A stretch of 64,000 nucleotides of DNA from Anthoceros angustus (taxonomy: Eukaryota > Streptophyta > Anthocerotopsida > Anthocerotales > Anthocerotaceae), in NCBI GenBank assembly GCA_010909165.1, contig MU008164.1, positions 1,798,001-1,862,000 on the forward strand. Reading direction: 5' to 3'. Shown piece by piece: positions 42,572-53,400 of this stretch. Each line of letters opens with the position of its first letter. Position 1 is the stretch's first letter. Position numbers and translations under genes: made by a program. Under the pieces are notes generated by a model. It saw nothing but the letters and a program-made list of their open reading frames with translations, did no database searches and was not told where the DNA came from.

Positions 42572-43689
42572 TTGGAGAAGATATATGAACCTGCCATGCC
42601 ACGATCCCGGGAGCCCTGTAAGAAGTGTGGAGCAATTGAGCATACCACTGGGTACTGTACCAAAGCTCCTTGCGTTCAGTGCGGCGAAACTGGTCACGTC
42701 GAGTGGCGCTGCCCAAAGAATCCTGTGGCTTCATCAAGTGGAAGAGGCGGACGGGGACGTGGAGCCGGCAGAGCTCGTTGTCAGTTTCCCAGGCCAGATG
42801 CTTGGGGAAATCCAACTCTCAGTGTTGTTGTGGAGGAGGAACCAATTGAGCTGCCTGCAGCAACTGTGCATGGTGTTTTCACAGCCACGCACACGTTCCC
42901 GGACCTCCTGCTGTTACCGATGCCAATACCTCACACAAGAAGCCAAAATCTGATGAGGAGGACAAGCCACGGGGGAAAGCAGCAAAGAAGGACACCACGT
43001 TTGCTGGTCCCGAAGTGGAGATGCATGACGCATCTGTTGTCAACAAGCCAAAGAAAAGAAGGAAGAAGGGTGCTACCCTGCCGCCAGTCTCACGGGACGC
43101 ACCCAGGTATTCGCTGGTAGAAGATATTGCAGATCGGGAAGTAAAAATGACCTTTCCCCATTTGTTTGGGATGTTGCCATCTGCTCGCCGTGAAATGACC
43201 TCTGCTTTGAGTACCAGGGAACCCAAGCCTAAGAAGACGAAGGGAAAGGCAAAATTGGAAAGTGTCGGTGCATTGAAAGTTGCTGGCAGCCCGGAATCAT
43301 CTGCCTATCCAATGGGATGGCTGAGGAAACACGCTGTGCCATCTGTCATGGCATATGTAAACGATGTTGAAGCCACAGATGTTATGGTAGATGTCGGTGC
43401 CTCCACCAATCTGATCAATTCGAGATGGCTGACCGTTTTTGGTCTTACCTCCACAAGAAGAATCACTTGCCCACAAGTCTTCAGGGATGCCTCAAACACC
43501 CCACTACCCGTCCTGGGGGTAATAGAGAACGTGAAGGTAGTTGTACATAGGATCAAGGTGAGAATTGGGTTTACGGTGGTTGAAGTACCTGGTTCCGCAT
43601 ATAATCTAATTTTGGGCCAACCTTGGTTGGAGATGGTGACCGTTTTGGTCTTACCTCCACAAGAAGAATCACTTGCCCACAAGTCTTGA
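42572..43689 (+). pseudogene. Gag zinc knuckles and aspartic protease
   Basis: Two CCHC knuckles, CKKCGAIEHTTGYC at 42617-42658 and CVQCGETGHVEWRC at 42671-42712, then a Gly/Arg-rich stretch. A lysine-rich linker (43015-43290) leads to a retropepsin: VMAYVNDVEA, the active-site word MVDVGASTNLI at 43390-43404 where the family has D-T/S-G-A, GFTVVEVPGSAYNLILGQPW as the C-terminal 'ILGxxWL' part. The valine in the active-site word would be expected to disable the enzyme. The frame changes near 42830-43000. Confidence 0.75.
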
Positions 43690-44095
43690 GGATGCCTCAA
43701 ACACCCCACTACCGTCACAGGGGTAATAGAGAACGTGAAGGTAGTTGTACATAGGATCAAGGTGAGAATTGGGTTTACGGTGGTTGAAGTACCTGGTTCC
43801 GCATATAATCTAATTTTGGGCCAACCTTGGTTGGAGATGGTACACGGGAGCCACCACTGGGATTCCGGCATCCTCGAGATTGGTCTGGCTGGAAGAAGGG
43901 TGGAGATTAAAGCATGGCAGCCAGAGGATATATGCATGGAAGGAGCTGCGGAGAGCTCGATGTCTGATACTTCTGTTTACACCGATGACGAGGAAGATAT
44001 TGAGGTTGACTTCTCGGATGATAGCTTACCCATCCATTCCACCAAGCAGACAAGACAGGTCATCGAGTTTTATTATGCAAGATGGGAAGTAAAAT
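43627..44095 (+). repeat. Protease segment, second copy
   Basis: From 'gaccgttttggtcttacctc' (43629) the sequence repeats 43431 onward, so the YNLILGQPWLEM end is read twice (about 43600-43640 and 43800-43845). It then goes on to an acidic segment (DTSVYTDDEEDIEVDFSDDS) near 43970-44030. Confidence 0.75.
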
Positions 44096-44820
44096 GACCT
44101 TTCCCCATTTGTTTGGGATGTTGCCATCTCAGTGAAATGACCTCTCGCTTTGAGTACCGTGGAACCCAAGCCTAAGAAGACGAAGGAAAGGCAAAATTGG
44201 AAAGTGTCGGTGCATTGAAAGTTCTTTGGCGGCCGGAATCATCCGCCTATCCAATGGGATGGCCGAGAACACGCCTGTGCCATCTGTCATGGCATATGTA
44301 AACGATGTTGAAGCCAGATGTTATGGTAGATGTCGGTGCCTCCACCAACTGATCAATTCGAGATGGCTGCTTTGGTCTTACCTCCACAAGAAGAATCACT
44401 TGCCCACAAGTCTTCGGGGATGCCTCAAACACCCCACTACCGTCACAGGGGTAATAGAGAACGTGAAGGTAGTTGTACATAGGATCAAGGTGAGAATTGG
44501 GTTTCACGGTGGTTGAAGTACCGGTTCATATAATCTAATTTTGGGCCAACCTTGGTTGGAGATGGTACAGGAGCCACCACTGATTAGGCATCCTCGAGAT
44601 TGGTCTGGCTGGAAGAAGGGTGGAGATTAAAGCATGGCAGCGAGGATATATGCATGGAAGGAGCTGCGGAGAGCTCGATGTACGATACATTTACACCGAT
44701 GACGAGGAAGATATTGAGGTTGACTTCTCGGATGATAGCTTACCCATCCATTCCACCAAGCAGACAAGACAGGTCATCGAGTTTTATTGCGTGACAGCAT
44801 GGGAAGTACACGTAGTGATC
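44095..44820 (+). repeat. Protease segment, third copy, degraded
   Basis: Repeats 43130-44080 in order (YPMGW, VMAYVNDVEA, the protease end, the acidic DDEEDIEVDFSDDSLPIHST segment at 44695-44750) but with many small deletions and a broken frame. The active-site word is no longer in frame. Confidence 0.75.
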
Positions 44821-46200
44821 AAGGATGAAGGACTTTCCCATCCCAATGTTTATTTACGGTAAGCATATGTCCCCACATTGTGAGGTATAAACCGTCCCTG
44901 CTCACACGACGACTACCGTGCCCCAGAGACGGCAAGAGCCAAGGGACGACGGCCCTCCATACCAGGTCCTCGATGGCCAACGAGGGGAGAGCAACCTCCT
45001 GTCCATCATCCTCGATGGCCATCGTCATTGACAGGGAATTGCAGCCCTTGTCCTTAATGGTCATCGTCGGTTTCCACCACTGTGCAACAATAATGTGCAC
45101 ACATACGCAATGATCCACAAGCAGACAGTCGGGCGGAAGGTGGCGGTTTGACTTATCGGATTCCACAAACACTTTAGCTGCGGGCATGGACTTGTAGGTA
45201 GGCGAGCAGGGCCAAACAAAAGTGTTCACATCCGGCCTCACCGAACCCCAGCCATACCGTGTGGTCACCAAAACACCATGCCTGCACCATGTGGAAGGAA
45301 CCACCTCACCACCGACAGCAAGTCCCCACGAGGATAGCCACGATGAGCAGCTCGCTCCACGCGTGAGGTGGTGACACCGCCCCTCCAACCTTTGCAAAGG
45401 ATCCTTGATGGCCATCGACAATATTTCTAGTTGTGCACCTGAAGATGGAGACATGAACACACGCCTCGTGGTGCGAACTACCACTCCACGCCCATTTAGG
45501 TTTCCGACGGAAGCTAGTTCCGGCATACGTCAACATGTCCGTCATACATGGCATAAGGTAGCAAGGGAGAGCGCCCGCAGGCAGGCATGTTTCCGCTGAA
45601 AGACAGGCTTGCCCGTAGCTGCGAGGATGACCAAGAGAAAGGTAGTTGCGTGAAGCGAGGGGCAAGGTGGTGACATTTAAAGCGGACCACCACCTTCTAC
45701 AGCCACTTGTGCCCCAGGCCACATCGGGCCGATGAGAGGATCTTGAATTTCAACTGTTCCTTACATGTGACAAATCAAACATGGCAGGCTCTGATGGCTG
45801 CCATCGACCAACAGTGACGGTTGTTGGTAAATGGAATGAGTGTGAAGCTGGCGCGCCGCAGCCATAGAGGAGCGCGGAATGCGAAGTTTGTTTTCATGTC
45901 TGCTAAGGGCTGGAAATCGCTGCGGCGGTGCGGCGCCATAGTGACGTCGAGCCGTCACCCTAGCATGGTGCCGGGCGGCGTGAATACATTATCGTTACGC
46001 CATGTGGCCGCGCATGATTGGTGGAGAGCGAATGGGAGTCTCGAGCGATGGACATCATTATCTAGGAGAACGGGAATTGGCATATATATGGCAAATTCAC
46101 ATACGGACGGTCCTTTATTCATGGCATAATGAAAGGGGGCATTTAGTTTGCTTGAATGGCTCTCACGTGCCACCCACTGTCCTTGCACAATGGTGTAGAT
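44821..46200. other. No recognised gene
   Basis: Open frames up to 235 codons (44819-45526, minus) and 138 codons (45306-45722, minus) exist but show no known domain. The region could be the remaining internal part of the gypsy-type element, since it follows the protease copies without a clear boundary. No LTR pair is seen. Confidence 0.3.
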
Positions 46201-48480
46201 GTTGATATAGATACCGAAACAGTGGAATAGCGCGTCTGTCAGTTCAAATAACAGTGTTTCTCAGCATAGGGGTTTGTCTCCGAACCCCATTTTGGCCCCA
46301 ACCATCCAGAAATGCACATGTCTCATTTCACTGTTTTCAGTGATTTGCGAACCCACAGCCCATGCATCCGAGCCCAAAAGAAGACCTAATGTGCCCACCG
46401 TCCGCACAAATGCCGAACACATCTTTGTTCCAAGTGGCCGGATGGCTGGTGCACTTATGCTCTAAAGAGCTGGAGTGCGCCGAACGTCTAGCGCACTTAT
46501 ACTCCAAAGAGGTGCAATACACCGGGTTTGGAGAGGGTTGCGTCAATACTTGTGTAGGCAAGCACTTTCGTTCAAGTTGCTTGTGCACACTTGCTACCGC
46601 ACCAACACTCACATCAATTCTCTTTTCAAACCCCGTGATTCAGAGCAATCCCAGACGGCAGGCATACCTTGTCTGACCTGGCCCCTCCGTGTCGGAGATA
46701 AGCCGCACTTAGATCTGCAACATTAGGCCCCGTGGGCAAGAATTGGACAAGGTAAAGGATGGTGAGGCCTCCTCAACCGTTCTTGATCAAACTCTTCAAA
46801 GCTTACATTTCTTCTTGTCAAGTCCGTACCGCTTTCAACCTTAATCTATCCATGGATGGCACATGGAGCAAGTCGATCTTAAATTCAAAATCTCTGGCGA
46901 AGCTTGGCTATAGTTCGTCTCGAACACCTAGTTTACGTAGTGGGCGTCACGGTGGGTATAGAGGTCCTCCTTCGAGCCTCACCGAAATACTCACCATTTG
47001 GTCAAAACCCCACCGGGCGACCAGCCTCTTTCTTGAGATACTGGCTCTCACTAGGGCTCGCAGCAGATGCTCTCTTATACTTGTGTTCGATCGCATCCGA
47101 TGTGCTTTCATTACTCAAGGACAAATCATCTATTCTATTTATTTTCTTGCTTCTCTCGCAAAACATTGTGAAACATTGTCGCCTTCAAAAGGTTGGCCAT
47201 TAGAAACCACCATCATACATGTCGAATTTTGGAAAATGTAGCTCATCTAGAAACCAAGGCCTATGCATCTATACGCATCAAACTCGAATGAGCGGACATT
47301 TGGCACCAATCAAAGAGATCCAACTGCAAGTCATCGGTAGGGGCACATAGAGTAAGGCCAAAAAGGTTTTACATGTTGTATACAAAGCGAATGTGGGAAT
47401 ATAATATCAACCAACAAATGATTTTCAAAAATAATATTCATGACTTTACGCCTAGATACCGGATGATTTACAAATTTTTCAAACCACTAAAATCAACACT
47501 CCATCCTAGTATTGATACGCCTCTAGGTTGCTTAACAGTAGAGTTGTTACAAAGTTTTCAAAGCGCCAAAAACCATCCTGGTATTGATACGCCTCTAGGT
47601 TGCTTAACAATGGAGTTGTTACAAAGTTTTCAAAGCGCCAAAAACCATCCTGGTATTGATACCCCTCTAGGTTGCTTAACAGTGGAGTTGTGGTATTGAT
47701 ACGCCTCTAACAGTGGAGTTGTTACAAAGTTTTCAAAGCGCAAAAAACAAGCAACCCATCCTAGTTCTAGTCCATCCCAAGAGTACTTAACCGTGGATTT
47801 CTCCAAGCACCAAAGTGACGCACCCCATCCTGGTACTGATCCGACGCGAGGGTGCTTAACCTTGAAGTTCTTATGCTAGTGTGTTTATCTTCACCCTTAC
47901 CCGAGCAAATGCTCTCAAAGGGATACAAACAATATATATACATTTGCGCCGGACGTCCGGCGCATCCACTCCACCATTTCCATCTCGCTGGACACCCGCA
48001 AGATTGGGGTCTCAGAAATGCGGACGTCCGGCGCAGTTTTAGCAGACTCACGCCAATGTGCCGAACGTCCGCATTGCTCCAATTCCTTCTATGTTTTCAC
48101 TCTAACAATGGAGATCCTGTGGTTGTGTACTCAAAGTGCACCGACGCCCAGCGCTACTTTCTAGAGTCGTAGTTTGGTCCTCTCGAGATGGCCATGATCG
48201 CTATCGGTTAATGTTCTTCACAATTGCGCCGGACGTCCAGCTTGCTTTTCGCTTAATTGCTACTTTTATGTTGGTTGCGGACGTCCGCAGCTTTGGCTTG
48301 CTGGACTAGTTTTGTTTGGTTTTGCCTACTGTTCACCCTGCTAGGAAGTACTATCGCTGCGAAAGAGGTGTTTAGGATTCCTAGCACCGTTAAAAATCCT
48401 TGAAATCCCTTCCTTGTGAAGGTGAAATCCGCGAACCTTCTTCGGCTTAAACCCTGTTAGCGTAAGTATTCACGAGAAAA
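46201..48480. other. Repeat-rich intergenic sequence with CGGACGTCCG palindromes
   Basis: No gene recognised. Includes a 72-base tandem repeat (47511-47720) and several palindromic words around CGGACGTCCG: a perfect 20-base palindrome at 47945-47964, and shorter forms near 48020, 48062, 48226 and 48277. Such words occur in plant LTRs, but I see no LTR ends here. Confidence 0.4.
47511..47720 (+). repeat. 72-base tandem repeat, in-frame
   Basis: 'attgatacgcctctaggttg' starts at 47511 and 47583, and a close match at 47655, 72 bases apart, with a fourth shortened unit at 47695. The unit is 24 codons long and encodes IDTPLGCLTVELLQSFQSAK plus NHPG in each copy. Flanking sequence to about 47870 contains more diverged versions. 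Only three and a bit units, no gene context. Confidence 0.8.
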
Positions 48481-50540
48481 TAACATGGTCAATGTCTTTC
48501 AGTATATGTCTAAAGAGTGGTTTTGCTAAAGATGATGCATTTTGGCCCGTTTTCGGGAGTCATTTTTTGGTCTTTAGGGACCCAAACCCCTTTAATGGAG
48601 AATAACCCCTATTCTGAGAGACGCTGTTAAATGACCTTCAGACATGGCATGTTTTCTTCCATGCCATGAGTTTTCAATTATTCTAATGGCTTGCACCCAC
48701 CTCCCTTGGACCATGGTGGAGGGGAGAATTTTATTTGAGAGAAAGGGAACCATTGTCCTTGGTTCATGGCAAGTTGTAAGATGGCCATGACCTTGTCATG
48801 GCATGGCACTTCCTTGGTCATCGGCCACTCGAAATCGCATTGCAAACACTTGTCCTTGGGTCACGAAATGGTCATAAAAAGCGGGGACTATATATGGCAT
48901 GCATGGAGGAATGGCATCGTGGACAAGGAAGGTTTCGTGTTGTGCGCCGTGCACAAACACGTAATGAGGAAGGTGGCATGGCAAGGCAAGGAGCCAGGCA
49001 TGGCATGCCACGTAGTCCCCTTCTTGGTTTGGGACGTTGACTTTGAATATTTGGTGGTCCTAGCGCAAGTGAGGTGGAGATGGTGGGGAACTGGATGTGG
49101 TGCCCAAGGTGCTCAAGTGGAGAGGAGGAGGAGGCGGATGTGGGAGGCGGGCCAAGGCGTGCATATGATGGTCGGGAGGAGGCGATGTGGAGATGGTGGG
49201 GAACTGGATGGAGGAAAGGTGGCATGGCATGGCATGGCAAGGATGGTCCTGCGCAAGTGAGGTGGAGATGGTGGGGAACACGGATGTGGAGATGGCGGAT
49301 GATGAGGTGGAGAGGGTGGTGTCTCTAATAGGTGGGGAGCTAACTGGGCTGCTGCGGAGAGAATCAAAACTTCGGAGGAGGAATCGCCGGGCCGTGACAT
49401 CGGGAGGAGGAGGAATTTGGCGTGAGTCAGGAGAAAGAGGACTGGTGATCGGGAGGAGCATGGTGGTGCTGCCCAAGAGGCCGACCGTGTGGTGGCGAGA
49501 GAGGCCATTGGTCTTGTGGACCTTCATTCGGTGGCGATGGACAACCCCAACAACGTGGGAGGAGGATGCCACAGGAGTGGGCGGTCTCTTGGAGGAGGCG
49601 GTTGCGGAGGGGGGCCAAGGAACGCGTGCATATGATGGTCAGGAGGACGGTGAGGAGAAGGACACCAGTGGCAGCAATGATGGGGAAAGCCGAGCGAGGA
49701 GGCAGATGTGGAGATAGTGGATGATGAGGTGGAGATGGACATCCTGACTACATTGCCACTACCTGAAATTGGAGAATTGATGGAGCAGTTGGCCGGTAAG
49801 CCACTAGACGACGTCATTGATGTGTTGTGCAGGCTGCATGGGCATGGTGGAGTGTACATGGCTGTGAGCCGGTTATGCGATGGAGGTTGGGTGAAGAATG
49901 AGGAGTTGACTGGTTGGTGCGACGTGGTGATATGTAGGACGTGAGCTCTAAGTGATGTGTGTGCATGACTGCGGGGAAGAAGGGAAGGAAAGGCGGTGGA
50001 AGGTGAAGGCCATGTCGGGAAGGAAGGCACGAGATACTAGTGGAGAGAAGGAAGATGGAGGAAAGGTGGCAAGCAGGCGTCACCGTCAGTGATCGGAGGA
50101 GGAGAGAGATGGTGGGGAACACGGATGTGGGAGGCAACGAGAGATGGTGGGGAACCCGGATGTGGGAGCGGAGCGCTGGAGAGATGGTGGGGAACACGGA
50201 TGGATGAGAGAATGCGGAGCGCTGGAGAGATGGTGGGGAACACGGATGGATGAGAGAATGCGGAGCGCATGCCGAATGCAACTGAAAACAACCGTGGCGG
50301 TGGGCCGTTTGTGGAGGGAATGTGAATGTTGAGCCATTTTCTTGCGTACTGGAGTCGCGATGCATGGGTGGACGGTGATGGTCAATCGGCAACAAGCAGA
50401 TGGAATTGGTATTCCCACCTTTGTAGCCTAGCATTCTGAGGGTCCTTCGCCGTGAAAGTGGTGATTGAGGCTGGATAGGTCTAGGAAGTTGTGGAGGAAC
50501 CACGAAAACAATGGTGTTGGTGCGAAGAGTCACCAAGTGA
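48481..50540. repeat. G-rich degenerate repeat region
   Basis: A strand-asymmetric, G-rich stretch in which 'gagatggtggggaac' recurs irregularly (about 49078, 49191, 49266, 50108, 50144, 50184, 50230). At 50171-50270 a 46-base unit is repeated twice exactly. The opposite-strand frames with recurrent FPTIST words are by-products. 'atggcatggcatggca' runs occur near 49220. No gene is supported. Confidence 0.55.
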
Positions 50541-51273
50541 CGTAAGGGTTAGCACATACATATATATACATATATATACATATCACTTGGAAGGCGTACA
50601 TGTTTGTAGATAAAGCCAATTGCATCGGTGGCAACAAAGCCGAAAGGATAGAGGACGCTTGAAGTGTCCAAAAATTCCAATTAATTTGTCAATAAAATCA
50701 AACACTTATATATGCAAGGTATGAGAGTGACATAAGGGTTAGCACATACATATTACTATATAAACAAGTCTTGAAGCCTATATACATATATATATATACA
50801 AAGGAGGCATATAAGTACACTAATATAATATAAGTATAACGGATGGATGTGTACATATATATGTACACATACTTACACATACTTATGTCTTGAAGCCTAT
50901 ATACATATATATGTATACAAAGGATATGCAAAGGAGGTAAAATAGGAAGGGAAGGATAGCCCTCCTGGGGAGAGAGAGGTCCTTGTTACAATCATGTTGC
51001 AAGAGGAAGAGGGGAAGAGTATAAAATGGTTGTGATAGGGGAGGTCCTTCTCACAGTCATGATGGAGGAGGAGAAGTGAAAGAGTATAAAAAGGGTGTGA
51101 TAAGGGGAGCAATAACTAGCAGGGTGAGGTGAGAGGAGAGAGACCAAGCATTGTGTTAAGATGATGTGAGAAGGTGGATAAGAAATTGACACCCTGAACA
51201 CCAAGCCACCAAAGAGTGTTGCAATTTTGAAGTGGTGTGTGTCACAGCGAATGCAGGGTACTAGTGCGAAAGT
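50541..51273. other. AT microsatellites and spacer
   Basis: Alternating 'tatatacatatatat' runs at 50556-50585, 50780-50800 and 50850-50920, and a repeated phrase 'gggttagcacatacatat' at 50548 and 50736. Further on are two related segments with 'ggtccttgttacaatcatg' and 'ggtccttctcacagtcatg' about 75 bases apart. No gene seen. Confidence 0.45.
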
Positions 51274-51606
51274 GAATTATATGTATAGCTGCAACATATA
51301 GGTAGGCATGTGAGTATGAAAGTAATTATTTTCTGATTCTTATGATTATATAATTAATTATAGCCAGCTTCTAATTAAACATAAGAATTATATGTATAGC
51401 TGCAACATATAGGTAGGCATGTGAGTATGAAAGTAATTATTTTCTGATTCTTATGATTATATAATTAATTATAGCCAGCTTCTAATTAAACATAAGAATT
51501 ATATGTATAGCTGCAACATATAGGTAGGCATGTGAGTATGAAAGTAATTATTTTCTGATTCTTATGATTATATAATTAATTATAGCCAGCTTCTAATTAA
51601 ACATAA
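51274..51606. repeat. Three perfect 111-base tandem copies
   Basis: 'gaattatatgtatagctgca' starts at 51274, 51385 and 51496. All three 111-base units appear identical to the base and are AT-rich, ending 'ctaattaaacataa'. Identity without drift points to a very recent expansion or to an assembly artefact. Confidence 0.95.
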
Positions 51607-52412
51607 GCTGCTGAAGACAGTAAATGATGCTCGCACGACAGAACTCATCATCCAATCTTTAGACCTTGGCAACGCTCTCACAAGCTGCATAGGATCTGAA
51701 GTTTTTGCTTACAAGCTAGCTAGTTGGTGGCCTACCAAGCTCGATACTTGTTCCACCCATATCAGCCTGTCCTCTTCTATGCATCCTGGTTTGTTGTTGA
51801 TCAATGCGGCCACTTTCTGTGAGGGTTCCGGCCAGCTCTCGCCGCAAGGTTTCCTGTTTGGATTGAATTTACCTTTCCGCCTATGAAAGGATTGAGTAGC
51901 TCGACATTGCCTTAAGAATGTTGAGAGAGAGCATCCCCTACACACGTATGCAATCGAAGCTTGACAAAAAAATAGGTAAGAATGGATTCCCGACGAGAAC
52001 AATTATAGAAACACGGAAAGCAAAGAGAAGGAGCAGATGATTCATGTCATCTATAGTGCATATTGTGGGCAAGAATGGTGGCCCAAAGGGTAATTTCCTT
52101 GCTAGAGTGTACATCCTAGTGCCTTTATGCTTGTATCCTATGCTCTATGACTTCAATCAAAGTCTTGACCTACACTTAAACATGCAGATTTATTATCTAA
52201 TTATGAGTGGATTATTATATTTTAACAGAATATTATTATATGTATTATATGGATAATTTAATTAATTTAATATATAGACTATCCTTCCATTTCTAACCTC
52301 ACTTCCTTTTGTCCAACACATGACATGAGAACTCCAGTTAAGCGCACCGCGGATCAATACTGGGATGGGGAACCATATACAATCTTTCATTCTCTCATAA
52401 CCTTTCAGCCCA
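51607..52412. other. AT-rich sequence without recognised gene
   Basis: The minus strand holds a 97-codon frame (52002-51709) with a SFHRRKGKFNPNRKPCGESW stretch and IWVEQVSSLVGHQLASL, which I do not recognise. The remainder is AT-rich and without repeats. Confidence 0.3.
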
Positions 52413-52735
52413 GTTGGGTAAATACTAGATGTCTTAGATTAGAGTCTAAATCGCCCCAGTTCACCTGGGCGCGCTGGCGGTTGGGTAAATACTAGATGTC
52501 TTATATTAGAGTCGAAATCGCCCCAGTTCACCTGGGCGCGCTGGCCTCCCCCGTGTGTGGTCTCTGCGCGAGGCCAGTGCCCCCTCGTGTGTGGTCTCTG
52601 TGCGAGATTACCCCTACTGTATCTATATCTGTCCAATGAAGTGCTCAAAATTACCCCTACTGTATCTGCATCTGTTCAATGAAGTGTTCAAAATTACCCC
52701 TACTGTATCTCTATCTGTCCAATGAAGTGTTCAGA
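52413..52735. repeat. Two neighbouring short tandem repeats (67 and 43 bases)
   Basis: A 67-base unit ('gttgggtaaatactagatgt' to 'cctgggcgcgctgg') occurs at 52413 and 52480. Then come 'tcgtgtgtggtctctg' words related to the F-box minisatellite at 52545-52610, and a 43-base unit ('attacccctactgtatct' to 'aatgaagtg') at 52607, 52650 and 52693. Confidence 0.8.
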
Positions 52736-52984
52736 ATTCAACCTCAGTACCATCTTGACTCTAGTTCTGATTTGGCGGCGGGGCCAATTGGGCATCGAGG
52801 ACAGGGGCTTAAAATGTGGACGCCAGCGGATCCATGGATGCACGGAATGACAGGGTATGAGATTGGAGATGATACTGTAGATTGTAGCTGGCCTTAAAGC
52901 TTGTGAACTCGCCGTGAACTTGGGATCCGTCAGAAAGTGCGCCGCACTACTGAGATACTGAGATGTATTGCCCAGTGGCATTTC

Positions 52985-53400
52985 CTCAACTCGGCAGGAC
53001 ATGTATGCAAAATGTGGTGAAGTGGAAGATGAACGCAGGCTTTTGACATCTGGACCAGGAGGGATATTGTGGTGACATGGACGGCACTGCTTGCTCAATG
53101 CTGGGTATGCACAGCCAAGCGAGGGCTCAGGCAAGAGAGCATGAGGGCCTGATTGTGGTTGACCGTGTTACTTTTGCTTGCCTTTCTGAAGGCCTGTGCA
53201 AGCACTGGTACGTAACTGACAGCAGGGGCAGGCAGCTGCACTTGTAAATGTGGAAACAGGACAGCCACAAAGTGACATTCTGGTGGACAGCTACCTGGAT
53301 GGTGGACATGTGTGCAAAATCTGACGAAGTACAAGATGCAGGCCAGGTCGGTGTGGACGGATCCACATGGACGTCCAGACAGCTCATGGGTACGCACGCG
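52985..53400 (+). pseudogene. PPR fragment
   Basis: Plus-strand words DMYAKCGEVEDERR at 52998-53040, NAGYAQPSEG near 53100 and a PVQAL stretch near 53190 give the outline of one to two PPR repeats with stops between. Then 'gttaccactt' type sequence joins it to the cassette at 53400. Confidence 0.55.

Larger units (their letters stand above)
41791..44820 (+). mobile_element. Gypsy-type gag-protease fragment with repeated protease
   Basis: A second Ty3/gypsy element, plus strand, of which only gag and protease are present. Gag begins at ATG 41791 (VRPAFYGT; GEAEAWFETLEDACRLDW, the retrotransposon gag core at about 41965-42040), continues broken to two CCHC zinc knuckles, then a retropepsin domain. 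The protease region is present about three times (43298-43690, 43627-44095 and 44226-44810). No reverse transcriptase, integrase or LTR follows. The arrangement looks like internal duplication and truncation after insertion. Confidence 0.8.

Noticed and set aside
44819-45526. 235-codon minus-strand frame
   Set aside because: No domain, no repeat counterpart and no splice or start context; kept only as unassigned sequence.
46759-47241. 160-codon plus-strand frame
   Set aside because: No recognisable motif, no paralogue in the window and ordinary composition; a chance frame cannot be excluded.
48796-50536. Minus-strand frames with repeated FPTISTS words
   Set aside because: They come from the G-rich degenerate repeat; frames shift between units and no family resemblance exists.
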